From Streptomyces sp. G-G2 (GTDB lineage: Bacteria > Actinomycetota > Actinomycetes > Streptomycetales > Streptomycetaceae): 64,000 nt of DNA. The stretch covers positions 59,219 through 123,218 of the forward strand of contig NZ_JASISO010000018.1 of the NCBI RefSeq assembly GCF_030063135.1, in the 5' to 3' direction. Positions 33,174 to 42,918 of the stretch are shown one piece after another (the stretch's first letter is position 1; each line of letters begins with the position of its first letter). Under the pieces are notes generated by a model. It did no database searches. It was given only the letters and a program-made list of their open reading frames with translations, and was not told the origin of the DNA. A program made the position numbers and the translations under genes.

Positions 33174-34805
33174 TCAGGTCAGGGCGGTGATGACCTCCTT
33201 CGCCGCCCGTTCACCCTCGGTGGCCCCGCCTTCCATGAAGCCCTGGAAGTCGTAGCTGCAGTGTTCGCCGCCGATGCGGATCCGGCCCTGCGCGGTGCCC
33301 TCGTACTTGGCGTACCTGTGCAGGTAGCCGGTCGGCCAGTAAGAGTACGCGCCGAGCGAGTACGGGTTGCGGTGCCAGGCCGAGAGCTGCGCGCGCCCGG
33401 TCCAGGCGGCCTTGGTGCCGGGGAAGAACGCGTCGATCCCGGTGAGCATCCGGCCCGCGAGGGTGCGGACGTAGGGGTCGGAGTCGGTGGCGAAGGGGCT
33501 GCCCGGGGTGAGGGAGCCGGCCAGGGTGCCGCCGCCGTATTGGAGCAGGATGCCCGCGTTGCCGGGTTGCACCTTCGTCGTGTCCCAGGTCTGCTGGACG
33601 TCGGTGTCGGTGAAGCAGTCGCCTGCGGAGACTCCCGGCCAGGGGCCGGTGCCGCGCCAGGGGCGGCTGGTGAACTGCATGTTCAGCTTGGTGCAGTAGC
33701 CCATGCGGGCATCGCGCAGCAGGTTCGTCATCAGCGGGTCGAAGCCGGCCGCGGTGAGGTCGATCCGCTGGAGGATCGGCAGTGGCAGGCACAGGATGGT
33801 GTGGTCGGCGACGACCGTCCGGGTGGCGCCCGCGTCGTTGAAGGTCAGCGTCTGGGTGCCGTCGGCGGCGACGCGTACGGCGACCAACTCGCGGCCCCGC
33901 ACGAGCGAACCGGCCGGCAGGGCGGCCGCGATGGCGTTCGGCAGCTGGTCGTTGCCGCCGATGATGTGGTAACGCTCGTTGGACAGGCCCCAGACGTTGA
34001 AGTTGCCGGGGTTGGGCTGGTAGCCCATGAGCAGGACGAGGGCGAGCGCGGACTGCTGATCGGTGTCGGCCCCGTACTCGACGTTGTACGCGACGTCGAT
34101 GAAGCGGCCGAGTTGCGAGGTGTGGCCGCCGGGAACGCGGGTCTCGATCCACTCGTAGAGGGTCATGTTGTCCAGGGCGGTGCCGACGGGCGTGGTGGTG
34201 TTCCAGGAGACCTCGCCCGCCTCCTGCAGGTCGCGGTGCAGCGCCTGGTAGACGGCCTTGAAGTCCTCATCGGCCTGGCTGCGCGGATAGTACGTCCCGT
34301 TGAACCGGAGGATTTCCTCCGCGCCGTTGGGTCCGCCGCCGAGGAAGTCCTCGGTGGGCAGGTTGAAGCGGCGGCACAGCTCCAGGATCTTCTTGTGGCT
34401 GGTGTCGATCAGCTCGCCGCCGATCTCGGAGGTCTGCCCGTAGGCCCAGAGGGAGCGCTGGCTCCACATCCGGCCCCCGACGCGGCTCGGGTTGGCCTCG
34501 TAGAGCGTGCAGGCGACCCCCGCGTCCTGAAGGGTGAGGGCCGCGGTCAGCCCCGAGATTCCGGCGCCGACGACGGCGACGCGGGCGGGTGTGATGGGCT
34601 TCTTCTGCGGGAGTGCCTCCACTGCGTGCGCGGTCGCCCCCGCGGAGGAGGCCAGGGCGGTGCCGAGGCCGAGGGCGGCGGCCCGGCCGAGGAGCTGTCG
34701 GCGGGTGGAGCCGCGGACTTCGGCGACGGGCAGCCCGAGGCGGCGGCCGGCGGCGTGTTCGGCGGCGAGCTGGCGGAGCGCGTGCATCAACGGTGTACGG
34801 GCCAT
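33174..34805 (-). CDS. Tat-exported flavin monoamine oxidase
   Basis: 543 residues. A twin-arginine motif STRRQLLGRAAALGLG at about 33-48 is followed by a hydrophobic stretch, indicating Tat export of a folded flavoprotein. The FAD motif VAVVGAGISGLTAALTL follows near residue 76. GGRMWSQ, IGGELIDTSH and the C-terminal IRIGGEHCSYDFQGFMEGGATEGERAA are the FAD-contacting motifs of the monoamine oxidase family. It would oxidise a primary amine to aldehyde with peroxide release. AAGGAGCC precedes the ATG. It lies 12 bases after an APC permease, forming an amine uptake/oxidation operon. Confidence 0.88.
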   Translation of the reverse strand: MARTPLMHALRQLAAEHAAGRRLGLPVAEVRGSTRRQLLGRAAALGLGTALASSAGATAHAVEALPQKKPITPARVAVVGAGISGLTAALTLQDAGVACTLYEANPSRVGGRMWSQRSLWAYGQTSEIGGELIDTSHKKILELCRRFNLPTEDFLGGGPNGAEEILRFNGTYYPRSQADEDFKAVYQALHRDLQEAGEVSWNTTTPVGTALDNMTLYEWIETRVPGGHTSQLGRFIDVAYNVEYGADTDQQSALALVLLMGYQPNPGNFNVWGLSNERYHIIGGNDQLPNAIAAALPAGSLVRGRELVAVRVAADGTQTLTFNDAGATRTVVADHTILCLPLPILQRIDLTAAGFDPLMTNLLRDARMGYCTKLNMQFTSRPWRGTGPWPGVSAGDCFTDTDVQQTWDTTKVQPGNAGILLQYGGGTLAGSLTPGSPFATDSDPYVRTLAGRMLTGIDAFFPGTKAAWTGRAQLSAWHRNPYSLGAYSYWPTGYLHRYAKYEGTAQGRIRIGGEHCSYDFQGFMEGGATEGERAAKEVITALT

Positions 34806-34817
34806 GGCGGTGGCTCC

Positions 34818-36395
34818 TTATCGGATGTGCGCGGAAGGGGTGGCAGGGGCGGGGTCGTCGGTGCGTTCGGCGGCGTCCTCCAGGACCACGCGGCCGATGA
34901 TCTCGTAGCGCGCGGGGGCCTTGATCTTGAGCCACAGGCCGAGCCCCAGGCCGCCGAAGAAGACGCCTCCGACGATCCACGGGATCAGGGTGAAGAAGAA
35001 CGAGTCGGCGGCCAGCCCGGCGGCGGTCTTCATGTTGACCAGCAGCAGGACGACCACGGCCGCCATGGCGATCCCTCCGATGAGCGGGGCCGTGAAGGTG
35101 CGGAACCAGTGCCGGTCCTCGGGGTGGTTCTTGCGGAAGTAGCCGATCACCGCGAAGGAGCACAGGGTCTGCACGATGAGGATCGCCATCGTGCCGAGGA
35201 TCGCGAGGAGGGTGTAGAGGTGGACGTACGGGTCCTGCCCGGTCAGCCAGAACAGCGCGACCAGGCCCGTCGCGATGCCGGTCTGCACCATGGAAGATAT
35301 GTACGGGGACCCGTGCTTGGGGTGGGTGCGGCCCAGGCCGGGGTGGAGGAAGCCCTCGCGGCCGATCGCGTAGAGGTAGCGGGCGGCGCACTGGTGGAAG
35401 GCCATGCCGCAGGCGAAGGAGCCGGTGAGCAGCAGCCATTGGAAGGCGTCGACGGCCCAGGCGCCGATGAAGGTCTGGGTGGGGGCGAAGAACAGGTCGA
35501 GGGGGCTGGCGGAGGCTGAGAGCTCCACGGACTTCGTGAGGCCGTTGCCGGCGATGGTCATCCAGGAGACGTAGATGTAGAAGAGGCCGACGCCGACGAC
35601 GGAGATCAGGGTCGCCTTGGGGATGACCCGTTTCGGGTCGCGGGACTCCTCCCCGTACATGGCGGTGGATTCGAAACCGACCCAGGACCAGAAGGCGAAG
35701 AAGAGGCCGAGCCCGGCGGAGGTGCCGGTGAAGGCGTTCTTCGGATTGATGGGGGCGACCGGGATCCCGTCCGGGCCGCCGCCCGCGATCAGGACGGCGG
35801 TGGCGACGGCGAAGAGGACCGCGATCTCGGCGACGAGCATCACGCCGAGGGCCTTGGCGGTGAGGTTGATGTCGAAGTGGGCGAGGGAGGCGGTGATCGC
35901 GAGCATGGCGGCCGCGTAGACGATCCAGGGCAGGTCGATGCCGAGCTGGTCGTGGACGGTGGTCTTGGTGAAGTAGGAGAAGACGCCGACGATCGAGGCC
36001 TCGAAGACGATGTACGCGAGGACCGCGAGCATCCCGGAGGCCATGCCAGCGATCCGGCCGAGCCCGTGCGAGATGTACCCGTAGAAGGCGCCGGCGGCGG
36101 TGATCCGCTTGGCCATGGCCACGTAGCCGACCGCGAACACCGTGAGTACGGCGGTCGCGAAGAGGTAGCCGGCGGGGGCGCCGATGCCGTTGCCGAAGCC
36201 GACGGCGATGGGGAGGTTTCCGGTCATCGCGGTGATGGGGGCGGCGGTGGCGACGGCCATGAACACGACGCCGACCAGGCCGACCGAATTCGCCTTGAGC
36301 CGCTGGACCGGGGGTGCTCCGGACGGGCCTGGTTGCGCGCCGGTCGTATCCGCGCTGACATCCGCGCGGCCGCCCGCGCCGGTCTCCGTACTCAT
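34818..36395 (-). CDS. APC-family permease, partner of amine oxidase
   Basis: 525 residues with about twelve hydrophobic segments. The first membrane region (GLVGVVFMAVATAAPITAMTG) and the central FWSWVGFESTAMYGEESRDPKR are diagnostic for APC amino acid/polyamine permeases. It is the first gene of the operon with the flavin amine oxidase, so an amine substrate is likely by context. A 20-base inverted repeat lies 17 bases upstream of its start. Confidence 0.87.
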   Translation of the reverse strand: MSTETGAGGRADVSADTTGAQPGPSGAPPVQRLKANSVGLVGVVFMAVATAAPITAMTGNLPIAVGFGNGIGAPAGYLFATAVLTVFAVGYVAMAKRITAAGAFYGYISHGLGRIAGMASGMLAVLAYIVFEASIVGVFSYFTKTTVHDQLGIDLPWIVYAAAMLAITASLAHFDINLTAKALGVMLVAEIAVLFAVATAVLIAGGGPDGIPVAPINPKNAFTGTSAGLGLFFAFWSWVGFESTAMYGEESRDPKRVIPKATLISVVGVGLFYIYVSWMTIAGNGLTKSVELSASASPLDLFFAPTQTFIGAWAVDAFQWLLLTGSFACGMAFHQCAARYLYAIGREGFLHPGLGRTHPKHGSPYISSMVQTGIATGLVALFWLTGQDPYVHLYTLLAILGTMAILIVQTLCSFAVIGYFRKNHPEDRHWFRTFTAPLIGGIAMAAVVVLLLVNMKTAAGLAADSFFFTLIPWIVGGVFFGGLGLGLWLKIKAPARYEIIGRVVLEDAAERTDDPAPATPSAHIR

Positions 36396-36412
36396 GGTTC
36401 CTCGTTCCTGTG

Positions 36413-36432
36413 GTGAGAGCGCCCACTCTCAC
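36413..36432. promoter_or_regulatory. Candidate operator of permease-amine oxidase operon
   Basis: GTGAGAG-N6-CTCTCAC, a perfect 7-6-7 inverted repeat just upstream of the permease start. No regulator gene is adjacent. Confidence 0.5.
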
Positions 36433-36628
36433 CGCACGTGTCCTACGCCACAATCGGCATACGGTGCGGTAATTGCTGTTCGGGGCATACGAGTTGTCGT
36501 CCCCCATGCGGACACTTCATGCTCCGTAACCGCCCGGTGATGTACCGGGAACAGGACACCCTGTAGCCGCCGGACAGCGAGGGGGCGGACTCGGAACGTG
36601 GTTCAGCACGGACCCGCCTGGCCGGCGA

Positions 36629-37567
36629 TCACCGCGTCCGGTCGCGCCAGCGGACGTACTGCTCCTCCGGGTCGCCGGTGTACGACCACGGCACCCGGGT
36701 GGCCCGGCCTTCCAGCAGCTGGAACACGAGGGCCGCCTCCGTGAGCAGGCCGGCCTGAACGAGTCCGTGGGTCAGGTAGTTGAGGTCTGCCACGTCCTGG
36801 GCCGCCGGGGCTGTGCGGGCCGCCAGCCAGCGTTCCATCGTCGCGCGAAGGTCCCACAGTGCCGCGTCCCCGCTCCAGTGGTGCAGGAGGTCGAGCGTGT
36901 TGCCGCCTTCGGTCTCCACCCGATGGCGGAACTGCTCCGCACGGGCCGCCTGCGGAAGGACGGCGAGGGCGGAGCCCAGCGGGGCGTAGCTCGCGGAATC
37001 GCGCGCGAAGTTGTACGCCTGGCCGTGCGAGCCGTGCCAGCGCGCTGACATGTAACGCAGCCCCTGGTGGTGTCCCTCCCGGTGGTGCGGGTCGCGGGCG
37101 CGGAGCTGCTGCCACCACTGCCCCATGGCCGCATGCCCGCCCTCGTACAGTCTCGCCAAGGTAACCAGCGACACCCAGGGATGGGGGTCCTCCGGTACGA
37201 CCTCGGACGCGTGCAGGCAGATCTGGGCGGTCCAGTCCAGGTGGTGCCGTCCTGGCATCGTTCCGCCGCGGGCGACGGCGAACATCCGCATCACCTCGGT
37301 GTCGGCGCGCAGTACGACGGCATCCGGATTGTCGGGTTCGGAGGCCTGCCAGGCCTCCACGACCCGGCTGTCCGCCGCGGCGTTGGCCAGCAGGCGGATC
37401 CGGTGGCTGCGTCGGTCCCAGTCGTTCGGTGCCCCGGCGGCGAGCAGGTCGCGTGGGCCCTGCCACCGACCGGCCTTGATGTCCTGACATGACTCCGAGA
37501 GGGCCTTGTCGCCGAATGCCGGATCGTACTGCGGTGCTGCTGCGGAGCGGCGGCGTTTCCAGGCCAT
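36629..37567 (-). CDS. Conserved hypothetical protein (helical-repeat-like)
   Basis: 312 residues, no signal peptide or membrane segment. It is alanine-, tryptophan- and histidine-rich and mostly helical (LRADTEVMRMFAVAR, WVSLVTLARLYEGG, MGQWWQQLRARDPHHREGHH), suggesting TPR-like repeats. I do not recognise a named family with confidence. It follows the APC permease gene at 37589 by 21 bases and is probably co-transcribed. Confidence 0.7.
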   Translation of the reverse strand: MAWKRRRSAAAPQYDPAFGDKALSESCQDIKAGRWQGPRDLLAAGAPNDWDRRSHRIRLLANAAADSRVVEAWQASEPDNPDAVVLRADTEVMRMFAVARGGTMPGRHHLDWTAQICLHASEVVPEDPHPWVSLVTLARLYEGGHAAMGQWWQQLRARDPHHREGHHQGLRYMSARWHGSHGQAYNFARDSASYAPLGSALAVLPQAARAEQFRHRVETEGGNTLDLLHHWSGDAALWDLRATMERWLAARTAPAAQDVADLNYLTHGLVQAGLLTEAALVFQLLEGRATRVPWSYTGDPEEQYVRWRDRTR

Positions 37568-37588
37568 GGGGACAGGACCCTCCTCGGG

Positions 37589-39082
37589 TCAGAAGTCGGT
37601 GAGAAGTTCCTCGGGTTGACCGGCGGCGGCCCGGGAGGAACCGAGGTCCATGACCCCGTACGAAGCGTCCACCTTCTGGGCGCGTTCGGCGTCCAGCCGA
37701 CTCGGCTGGAAGTAGGAACTGCCGAGGAACCAGGACCTCAGCATCGGCAGGCAGCCCAGGACGAGCGCCCCGAGTCCGATGCTGAGGGCGGCCGTGCCAA
37801 GTTCGGTCAACGACTGAACGAAGATCCACGACATGAACAGCCCGCCGCACAGGGGCCACACACCAATGAGGAACAGGCTGCCCGTGGACGTGAGCAGCTG
37901 CTTGCGGTGGACCGCGACAGCGGAGAACGCGGCGAGGCTGTAGTAGAAGCAGATGAGCAGGCCGACGCCGCTGACCGCGTCGGCGACCAGCCCCGGCCCG
38001 TCACCCAGGTTGACGGCGACGGTGAAGACGAGGGCGACGCCGGCCACCACCACGGTGGCGGTCCACGGCGCCTGGCGGCGCGGGTGGATGCGGCCGAACG
38101 CCTGGTGGAGGGTGCGGTCGCGGCCCATGGCGAACAGGGTGCGGGTGGCCTGGATGAGCGAGGTCTCCAAGGTGGCGACGGTGGAGAGCAGCACCGCGAG
38201 GACGAGCAGCCGTCCACCCCAGCCCGGCCAGACCGCGTCACCGAGGACGCTGAGAAAGGCGCCGGGATTCTGCCTGACGGCGTCGGCGCCGACGAGGATG
38301 TTGACCGCGATGATGAAGACGACGAAGAGAGCGAAGCACGTCAGTACGCCGATCACACCGCCGAACCCCGAGCTGCGGCGGCCGCCCCGGGTCTCTTCCG
38401 CGAGGTTGCTTGTCACGTCCCAGCCCCAGAAGGCGAAGACCGCGATCAAGGCACCGGTCACGAAGTGGTGTTGACCGTCGAAGTGGCCGAAGCCGAACCA
38501 GGAGAGTGAGAAGTCCGCCACGCTGCCCCCCTTGGACAGGGCGGCGACGGCGAAGCCGACGAGCAGGACGAGCTGCGTCCCGGTGATGATGGTCTGGGCG
38601 TGGGCGCTGATCCGGGCGCCCAACATCACCACTGCGGCCATGAGCAGGAACCAGCCCGCGCCGACGGCCGTGGCCAGGACGGTGTCGCCGGCTGCTCCGG
38701 GCCCGAAGAGCGACAGCGTCGCGGCGCCTGCCGGCAAGGCGCTGGACGCCATGAAGACGGTGGCGGAGACGACCAGCGCCCAGCCGCTGAGGAAGCCGAG
38801 GAAGGGGTGGAGCGACCTGGCCACCCAGGCGTACGAGGCGCCGGCGTTCGGGTCGAGGCGCCCCAAGTGGCGGAAGGCGAGGGCGATGCCCAGCACCGGG
38901 ATGACGCAGTACAGGAACACGGCCGGCCCGGCGACGCCGACGGCGGCTATCAACGCGGGAAAGGTACCCGCGATGGTGTAGGCCGGGCCGCAACCCGCCA
39001 CTGCCATCACGGCGGAGTCGAAGGGTCCGAGCGCATCGGCCCGCAGGCTCCCGCCGGTACCCGAGTGCTTGCTCACGATCAC
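37589..39082 (-). CDS. APC-family amino acid permease
   Basis: About 497 residues, twelve predicted membrane segments. LGPFDSAVMAVAGCGPAYTIAGTFP opens the transporter domain, and FAFWGWDVTSNLAEETRGG is the conserved central motif. The frame continues 267 bases upstream to an ATG at 39349 preceded by AAGGAGG, which would add about 89 polar residues. GTG at 39082 with GGAAAG is given here because the family-like sequence starts directly after it. Substrate unknown; the hypothetical protein downstream appears co-transcribed. Confidence 0.82.
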   Translation of the reverse strand: MIVSKHSGTGGSLRADALGPFDSAVMAVAGCGPAYTIAGTFPALIAAVGVAGPAVFLYCVIPVLGIALAFRHLGRLDPNAGASYAWVARSLHPFLGFLSGWALVVSATVFMASSALPAGAATLSLFGPGAAGDTVLATAVGAGWFLLMAAVVMLGARISAHAQTIITGTQLVLLVGFAVAALSKGGSVADFSLSWFGFGHFDGQHHFVTGALIAVFAFWGWDVTSNLAEETRGGRRSSGFGGVIGVLTCFALFVVFIIAVNILVGADAVRQNPGAFLSVLGDAVWPGWGGRLLVLAVLLSTVATLETSLIQATRTLFAMGRDRTLHQAFGRIHPRRQAPWTATVVVAGVALVFTVAVNLGDGPGLVADAVSGVGLLICFYYSLAAFSAVAVHRKQLLTSTGSLFLIGVWPLCGGLFMSWIFVQSLTELGTAALSIGLGALVLGCLPMLRSWFLGSSYFQPSRLDAERAQKVDASYGVMDLGSSRAAAGQPEELLTDF

Positions 39083-39666
39083 GTTCTTTCCGGGAGGGGT
39101 ACCAGCGGCCCGGAGTCGCTGGCGGTCGCCGGCGACGCCCGCGCCGTGTGTCGTGGCGGATGGAGGCTCAGTGCGCCGGAAGTCGGGCGGCATCGCGGTG
39201 GCGTTCCCGGCCCTTGCCGAGCCGACCCGGTTGCGGTTCGCGCGACCGGGGGCTGGACAGGAACCAGATCCTGTCGAAGTCGCATGGGAAGCGCAAGAGC
39301 GTGAGCGAAGATTCTGTGCATCGGTTCGCTTGTTGATATTGGAATCCATGCACGCCTCCTTGACATGCCGAGGATTCGCTGGCGAGCGCCGCCGCAGTGA
39401 GCAACTCGTGGTCGACGTGAGGAGGTCCTGCGGCATGCACTAGCCGCGCCCAGGAGGTACGGGTGCGCTCGTGGCGCGGCCCGTGGACCGGCTCGTCGTC
39501 GAACGCCGGGGCGGCGGCGTTCCCGTACGCGGGGATGACAGGGGTGGCGTCGGTCGTGGCGGTGGGCATGCCAGCCGCCACGGACAGGGAGAGTCCCCGT
39601 GGTTGAGATGGTCACGGGCCGCCGGGCGGGTACCCCACGCGTAAGCGCGCACGCCCAGCGAGGCGT

Positions 39667-40950
39667 TCAGGCCGCAGCCGGGGCCGGAAGGGGACTGGCG
39701 GCAGGGCTCAGGTGACCGGCTCGCCGCAGGGCGGTCAACGCTGCTGCGCAGCCCACGCCCACGGCGGCCAGCGCGGCCCATGGCAGCCAGGGGAGGCCGA
39801 GCCGGGAGGCCAGGTCGAACAGGGCGCCCACGCCCAGGTTCCCGGCCGCGACCGCGATGCCGGCCGCGGTGCTGTAGGCGCCGTAGTAGGTGGCGACCAG
39901 GCGCTCGCCCGAGAGACGGATCAGGGTGTCCATCTCGAACGGATACAGCAGCGCGGACCCAGCGGCCAGCAGCGCCGCGCACAGCACGAGTGCCGCCGGT
40001 CCGACCACTGCCGACAGGCCTTGGGCGGTGCGGTGTGGACCGGGCAGCAGGGGCAGGAAGGCGGCGCCCATCAGGGCCAGGCCGATGGCGATGGCCTGCG
40101 GGGCATCCAGCCGTTTCCCGGCCCAGGCGGTCAGCCGGAGCTGGCCGGCGATGGCGACCAGGGCGGAGACGGCGAAGACCACGCCCATGGCGGTGCCACT
40201 GTCGTCGCCGAGCAGGGTCCGCGCCTGGATCGGCAGGGCCAGGTAGGTCTGGAAGGCCAGCAGGTAGGAGCCGGCCATGGCGGCTGAGAACAGGAGGAAG
40301 GGCCGGTTGCGGCCGATCGCCTTCCAGTCCGCCGCGATCCCGCGCCAGCCCGCCACCTGCCGCGCGTGCGGCTCTGGCCGCCGGGCGGGCAGGGCCCGGG
40401 CCTGCACCACCGCCAGCATCCCGAAGAGCGCCGCGGCAACGGCGCACACCAGCCGGAAGTCCAGCATGAGCAAGGCGAGCCCGGCCAGCGGGCCCAGCAG
40501 GATGCCCGCCTGGTAGAAGACGTTGAAGCAGGCGAAGGCCTCCACTCGGCGCTCCCCGGCTCCGGCGGCGAGGTAGGCCCGTACGGCCGGGTTGAAGAGT
40601 GCCCCCGCGAATCCGGTGGTCGCCGAGGCGGCGATGAGGGCGGGAAGGGTGTCGGCGACGGCCAGCAGCGCGAACGCGCCGGTCCGCAGCGCGCACCCGG
40701 CCAGGATCATCGGCTTGTAGCCGATCCGGTCGGCGAGCGTGCCGCCCAGCCAGAACATGCCCTGCTGGGACAGGTTGCGCACGCCCAGTACCAGGCCGAC
40801 GGCCCATGCCGCGAGGCCGAGGCCGTGGGCGAGATGGTCGGCGAGGTAGGGCATCAGCATGTAGAAGCCGAGGTTGATGCCGAACTGATTGATCATCAGT
40901 AGCTGCACGCCGTGGTCGAAGGAGCGCATCTGCGCTCGCAGCCGCCTCAC
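39667..40950 (-). CDS. MFS transporter coupled to PLP enzyme
   Basis: 427 residues, twelve membrane segments in two halves. GVRNLSQQGMFWLGGTLADRIGYKPMILAG is the motif A region of drug and metabolite exporters of the major facilitator superfamily. GTG at 40950 overlaps the stop of the upstream PLP enzyme (GTGA, 40947-40950), so production is coupled. Inference: it exports the product of that enzyme, or of a pathway containing it. Confidence 0.85.
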   Translation of the reverse strand: MRRLRAQMRSFDHGVQLLMINQFGINLGFYMLMPYLADHLAHGLGLAAWAVGLVLGVRNLSQQGMFWLGGTLADRIGYKPMILAGCALRTGAFALLAVADTLPALIAASATTGFAGALFNPAVRAYLAAGAGERRVEAFACFNVFYQAGILLGPLAGLALLMLDFRLVCAVAAALFGMLAVVQARALPARRPEPHARQVAGWRGIAADWKAIGRNRPFLLFSAAMAGSYLLAFQTYLALPIQARTLLGDDSGTAMGVVFAVSALVAIAGQLRLTAWAGKRLDAPQAIAIGLALMGAAFLPLLPGPHRTAQGLSAVVGPAALVLCAALLAAGSALLYPFEMDTLIRLSGERLVATYYGAYSTAAGIAVAAGNLGVGALFDLASRLGLPWLPWAALAAVGVGCAAALTALRRAGHLSPAASPLPAPAAA

Positions 40951-42053
40951 CGGACACCCGCCAGGGCAGCGCGCGGTGCGGCCGGGGCCGGGTCGATGAC
41001 CGTAGTGCAGCGTGTCCACGACGACACCACCTGGGCGCCGGGATGGGTGATCTCCTGCGGGCCGTCCGGCAGGGGCGCCGCGAGCAGGTCGTGGCCGTGG
41101 CACCAGCCGTCGCTGTAGACGGTGTCGAGGTAGCGGGCGGGGCCGTCCGGGAAGATCGCGGCGATCCGGGTTCCGACGGGCCACGTGCGGGCGGCCCAGC
41201 CCGCGACGAGCGCGACCGCTCCCACGCTCCAGCCCCCGGAGGCGTAATGGCGGCGAGCCAGGGTGCGGCAGGCCGAGACGGCCTCACCCGGGGCGACCCA
41301 GTGGATCTCGGTGAACGCCTCGTAGACGACGTTGCCCGGGTGGATGCTGGAGCCCAGCCCGCGCATCAGCCGCTGACCGGCGGGCTGCCCGAAGATGGAG
41401 GAGCCGGTCGAGTCCACACCGATGAGGTCCAGCTCGGGGAAGGTCCGGCGCAGGGCAGCCGAGATGCCCGCGGAGTGGCCGCCGGTCCCCACCGAGGCCA
41501 CCAGGACGTCGACGCGGCCGAGCTGGGCGATGAGTTCGTCGGCCAGCGGTGTGTAGGCATCGGCGTTGTCGGGATTGTTGTACTGGTCCGGGCACCACGC
41601 GCCCGGATGCTGCTCCAGCAGTTCGGCTACCTTGTCCCGGCGGGCCTGCTGCCAGCCCCCGGCAGGGTGCGCCGTGGGGACCATCTCGACGTGGGCGCCG
41701 TACGCCGTCAGCGCTCGCCGGATCGAGGGCTCGAGTCCGGGATCGCTCACCACGGTCACCTGGTGTCCGAAGGTGATGCCGGCCAAGGCCAGGCCCAGGG
41801 CGAGGGTGCCGCTGGAGGACTCGATGATGGGAGCGCCGTCGGCCAGGTCTCCGCGGGATCGCGCGCGGGCCACCATGTGCAGGGCCGGGCGGTCCTTGAT
41901 GCCGCCCGGGTTGGCGCCCTCCAGCTTGGCCCAGAACCCGCGGCCGCAACCGGCGAACGGCTCACCGATCCACAGCACGGGGGTGTGGCCGACGAGGTCG
42001 GCAGGCCTGCGCGCGGCCACGGGGGCAGGCGCGTACAACGGGGTGTTCGTCAT
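40947..42053 (-). CDS. PLP-dependent cysteine synthase-family enzyme
   Basis: 368 residues of fold-type II PLP family. The Schiff-base lysine is in ANPGGIKDRPALHM, the substrate-carboxylate loop is ESSSGTLALGLALAG, and the phosphate-binding glycine loop is VGTGGHSAGIS. Compared with housekeeping CysK it has a longer C-terminal part (VDSTGSSIFGQPAG...) and a coupled exporter, which resembles SbnA-type enzymes that build diaminopropionate precursors. The assignment to a specific amino acid product is inference. The ATG at 42053 has AAGGAG 11 bases upstream; an in-frame GTG at 42062 sits too close to that site. Confidence 0.82.
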   Translation of the reverse strand: MTNTPLYAPAPVAARRPADLVGHTPVLWIGEPFAGCGRGFWAKLEGANPGGIKDRPALHMVARARSRGDLADGAPIIESSSGTLALGLALAGITFGHQVTVVSDPGLEPSIRRALTAYGAHVEMVPTAHPAGGWQQARRDKVAELLEQHPGAWCPDQYNNPDNADAYTPLADELIAQLGRVDVLVASVGTGGHSAGISAALRRTFPELDLIGVDSTGSSIFGQPAGQRLMRGLGSSIHPGNVVYEAFTEIHWVAPGEAVSACRTLARRHYASGGWSVGAVALVAGWAARTWPVGTRIAAIFPDGPARYLDTVYSDGWCHGHDLLAAPLPDGPQEITHPGAQVVSSWTRCTTVIDPAPAAPRAALAGVR

Positions 42054-42183
42054 GGGTGTCACGGCTCCTTGGCCCCAGGCGTACGTCGGCCGGGGACATC
42101 GGCGGATCAGGGCGCGAAGACACGACCACCGCGCACCGCCCGCCCGGCATACCCAGACGGGTGGAAGAAGCAGATGGCCGTGC

Positions 42184-42200
42184 CGGACCTGTCAGGTCCG
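42184..42200. terminator. Perfect palindrome at end of small membrane gene
   Basis: CGGACCT-GTC-AGGTCCG (7-3-7) covers the stop codon of the gene at 42192. It may be a short terminator hairpin or an operator for the PLP/MFS operon, whose start lies about 130 bases away. Confidence 0.4.
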
Positions 42201-42620
42201 CGCCACGCACAGAGCCGTGAGAACCCCGCGGCCCGTGACACGGCTGTCAGGCCACACGGTCTCGGCTCCCACCAAGGCGACGAGCACCGACGCCGGCTGC
42301 GAGTACGTCAGTAGGGGGCGGCCGGGAGCCGGTGCGGAGAAGGTGTCGCTGCGCACCCGGTCGACGGCGTGATCGAGTCCATCAGGGCAGTGGGATTCGT
42401 GCTGCACGGAGCTGACCAGGCCGGGAGCGCCCGAGGGCAACGCGGCAGCAGCGACGGGGGAATTCGCCATGGCGGCAGCCATCGGTGAGTGCGGCCCGTC
42501 CAGCGCCGGACCGTGCAGGCACCCCAGAAGATGGATGGAGACCCACATCAGCAGCGCGAAGACGCCGATCCTCCATACGCGGTGATCCACCGCAGGAGCC
42601 GACCCGGCCACACCGATCAC
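42192..42620 (-). CDS. Small membrane/secreted hypothetical protein (DUF6153-like)
   Basis: About 142 residues from GTG 42620. One strong hydrophobic segment (RIGVFALLMWVSIHLLGCLHGP) is followed by an alanine-rich exported part with isolated cysteines. The single anchor, HLLGCLHGP motif and terminal Cys are like small DUF6153-type proteins of streptomycetes; function unknown. The frame is open to 42848 but lacks protein-like sequence there. Confidence 0.5.
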   Translation of the reverse strand: MIGVAGSAPAVDHRVWRIGVFALLMWVSIHLLGCLHGPALDGPHSPMAAAMANSPVAAAALPSGAPGLVSSVQHESHCPDGLDHAVDRVRSDTFSAPAPGRPLLTYSQPASVLVALVGAETVWPDSRVTGRGVLTALCVART

Positions 42621-42918
42621 GCACTCAAAGTATCCACATCGGCACGTGAAGTCACATCGGCCGCGCAGGGGAGGCGCAGTCCCCGGGACTCGGCGTGAGA
42701 GTCGGGCGTCTGCGCCGAAGGGGATCCCGTAGGTGATCGGCGGGACGGGGAGCCGTCGATTTCGTCGCGGCCGGGGAGGCGAGGTCACGTGGGGGGTGTC
42801 GGGGTGGGCCGGTCGGGGCTTCTCGGCGAGTCGGCCACGGCTCGTCATGACCGCACGCCGGCGCTGGACGCGACGCGACCACTAGGGTCTCTGTCCCGGA
42901 GGGAGGGGCACCCTGCTC

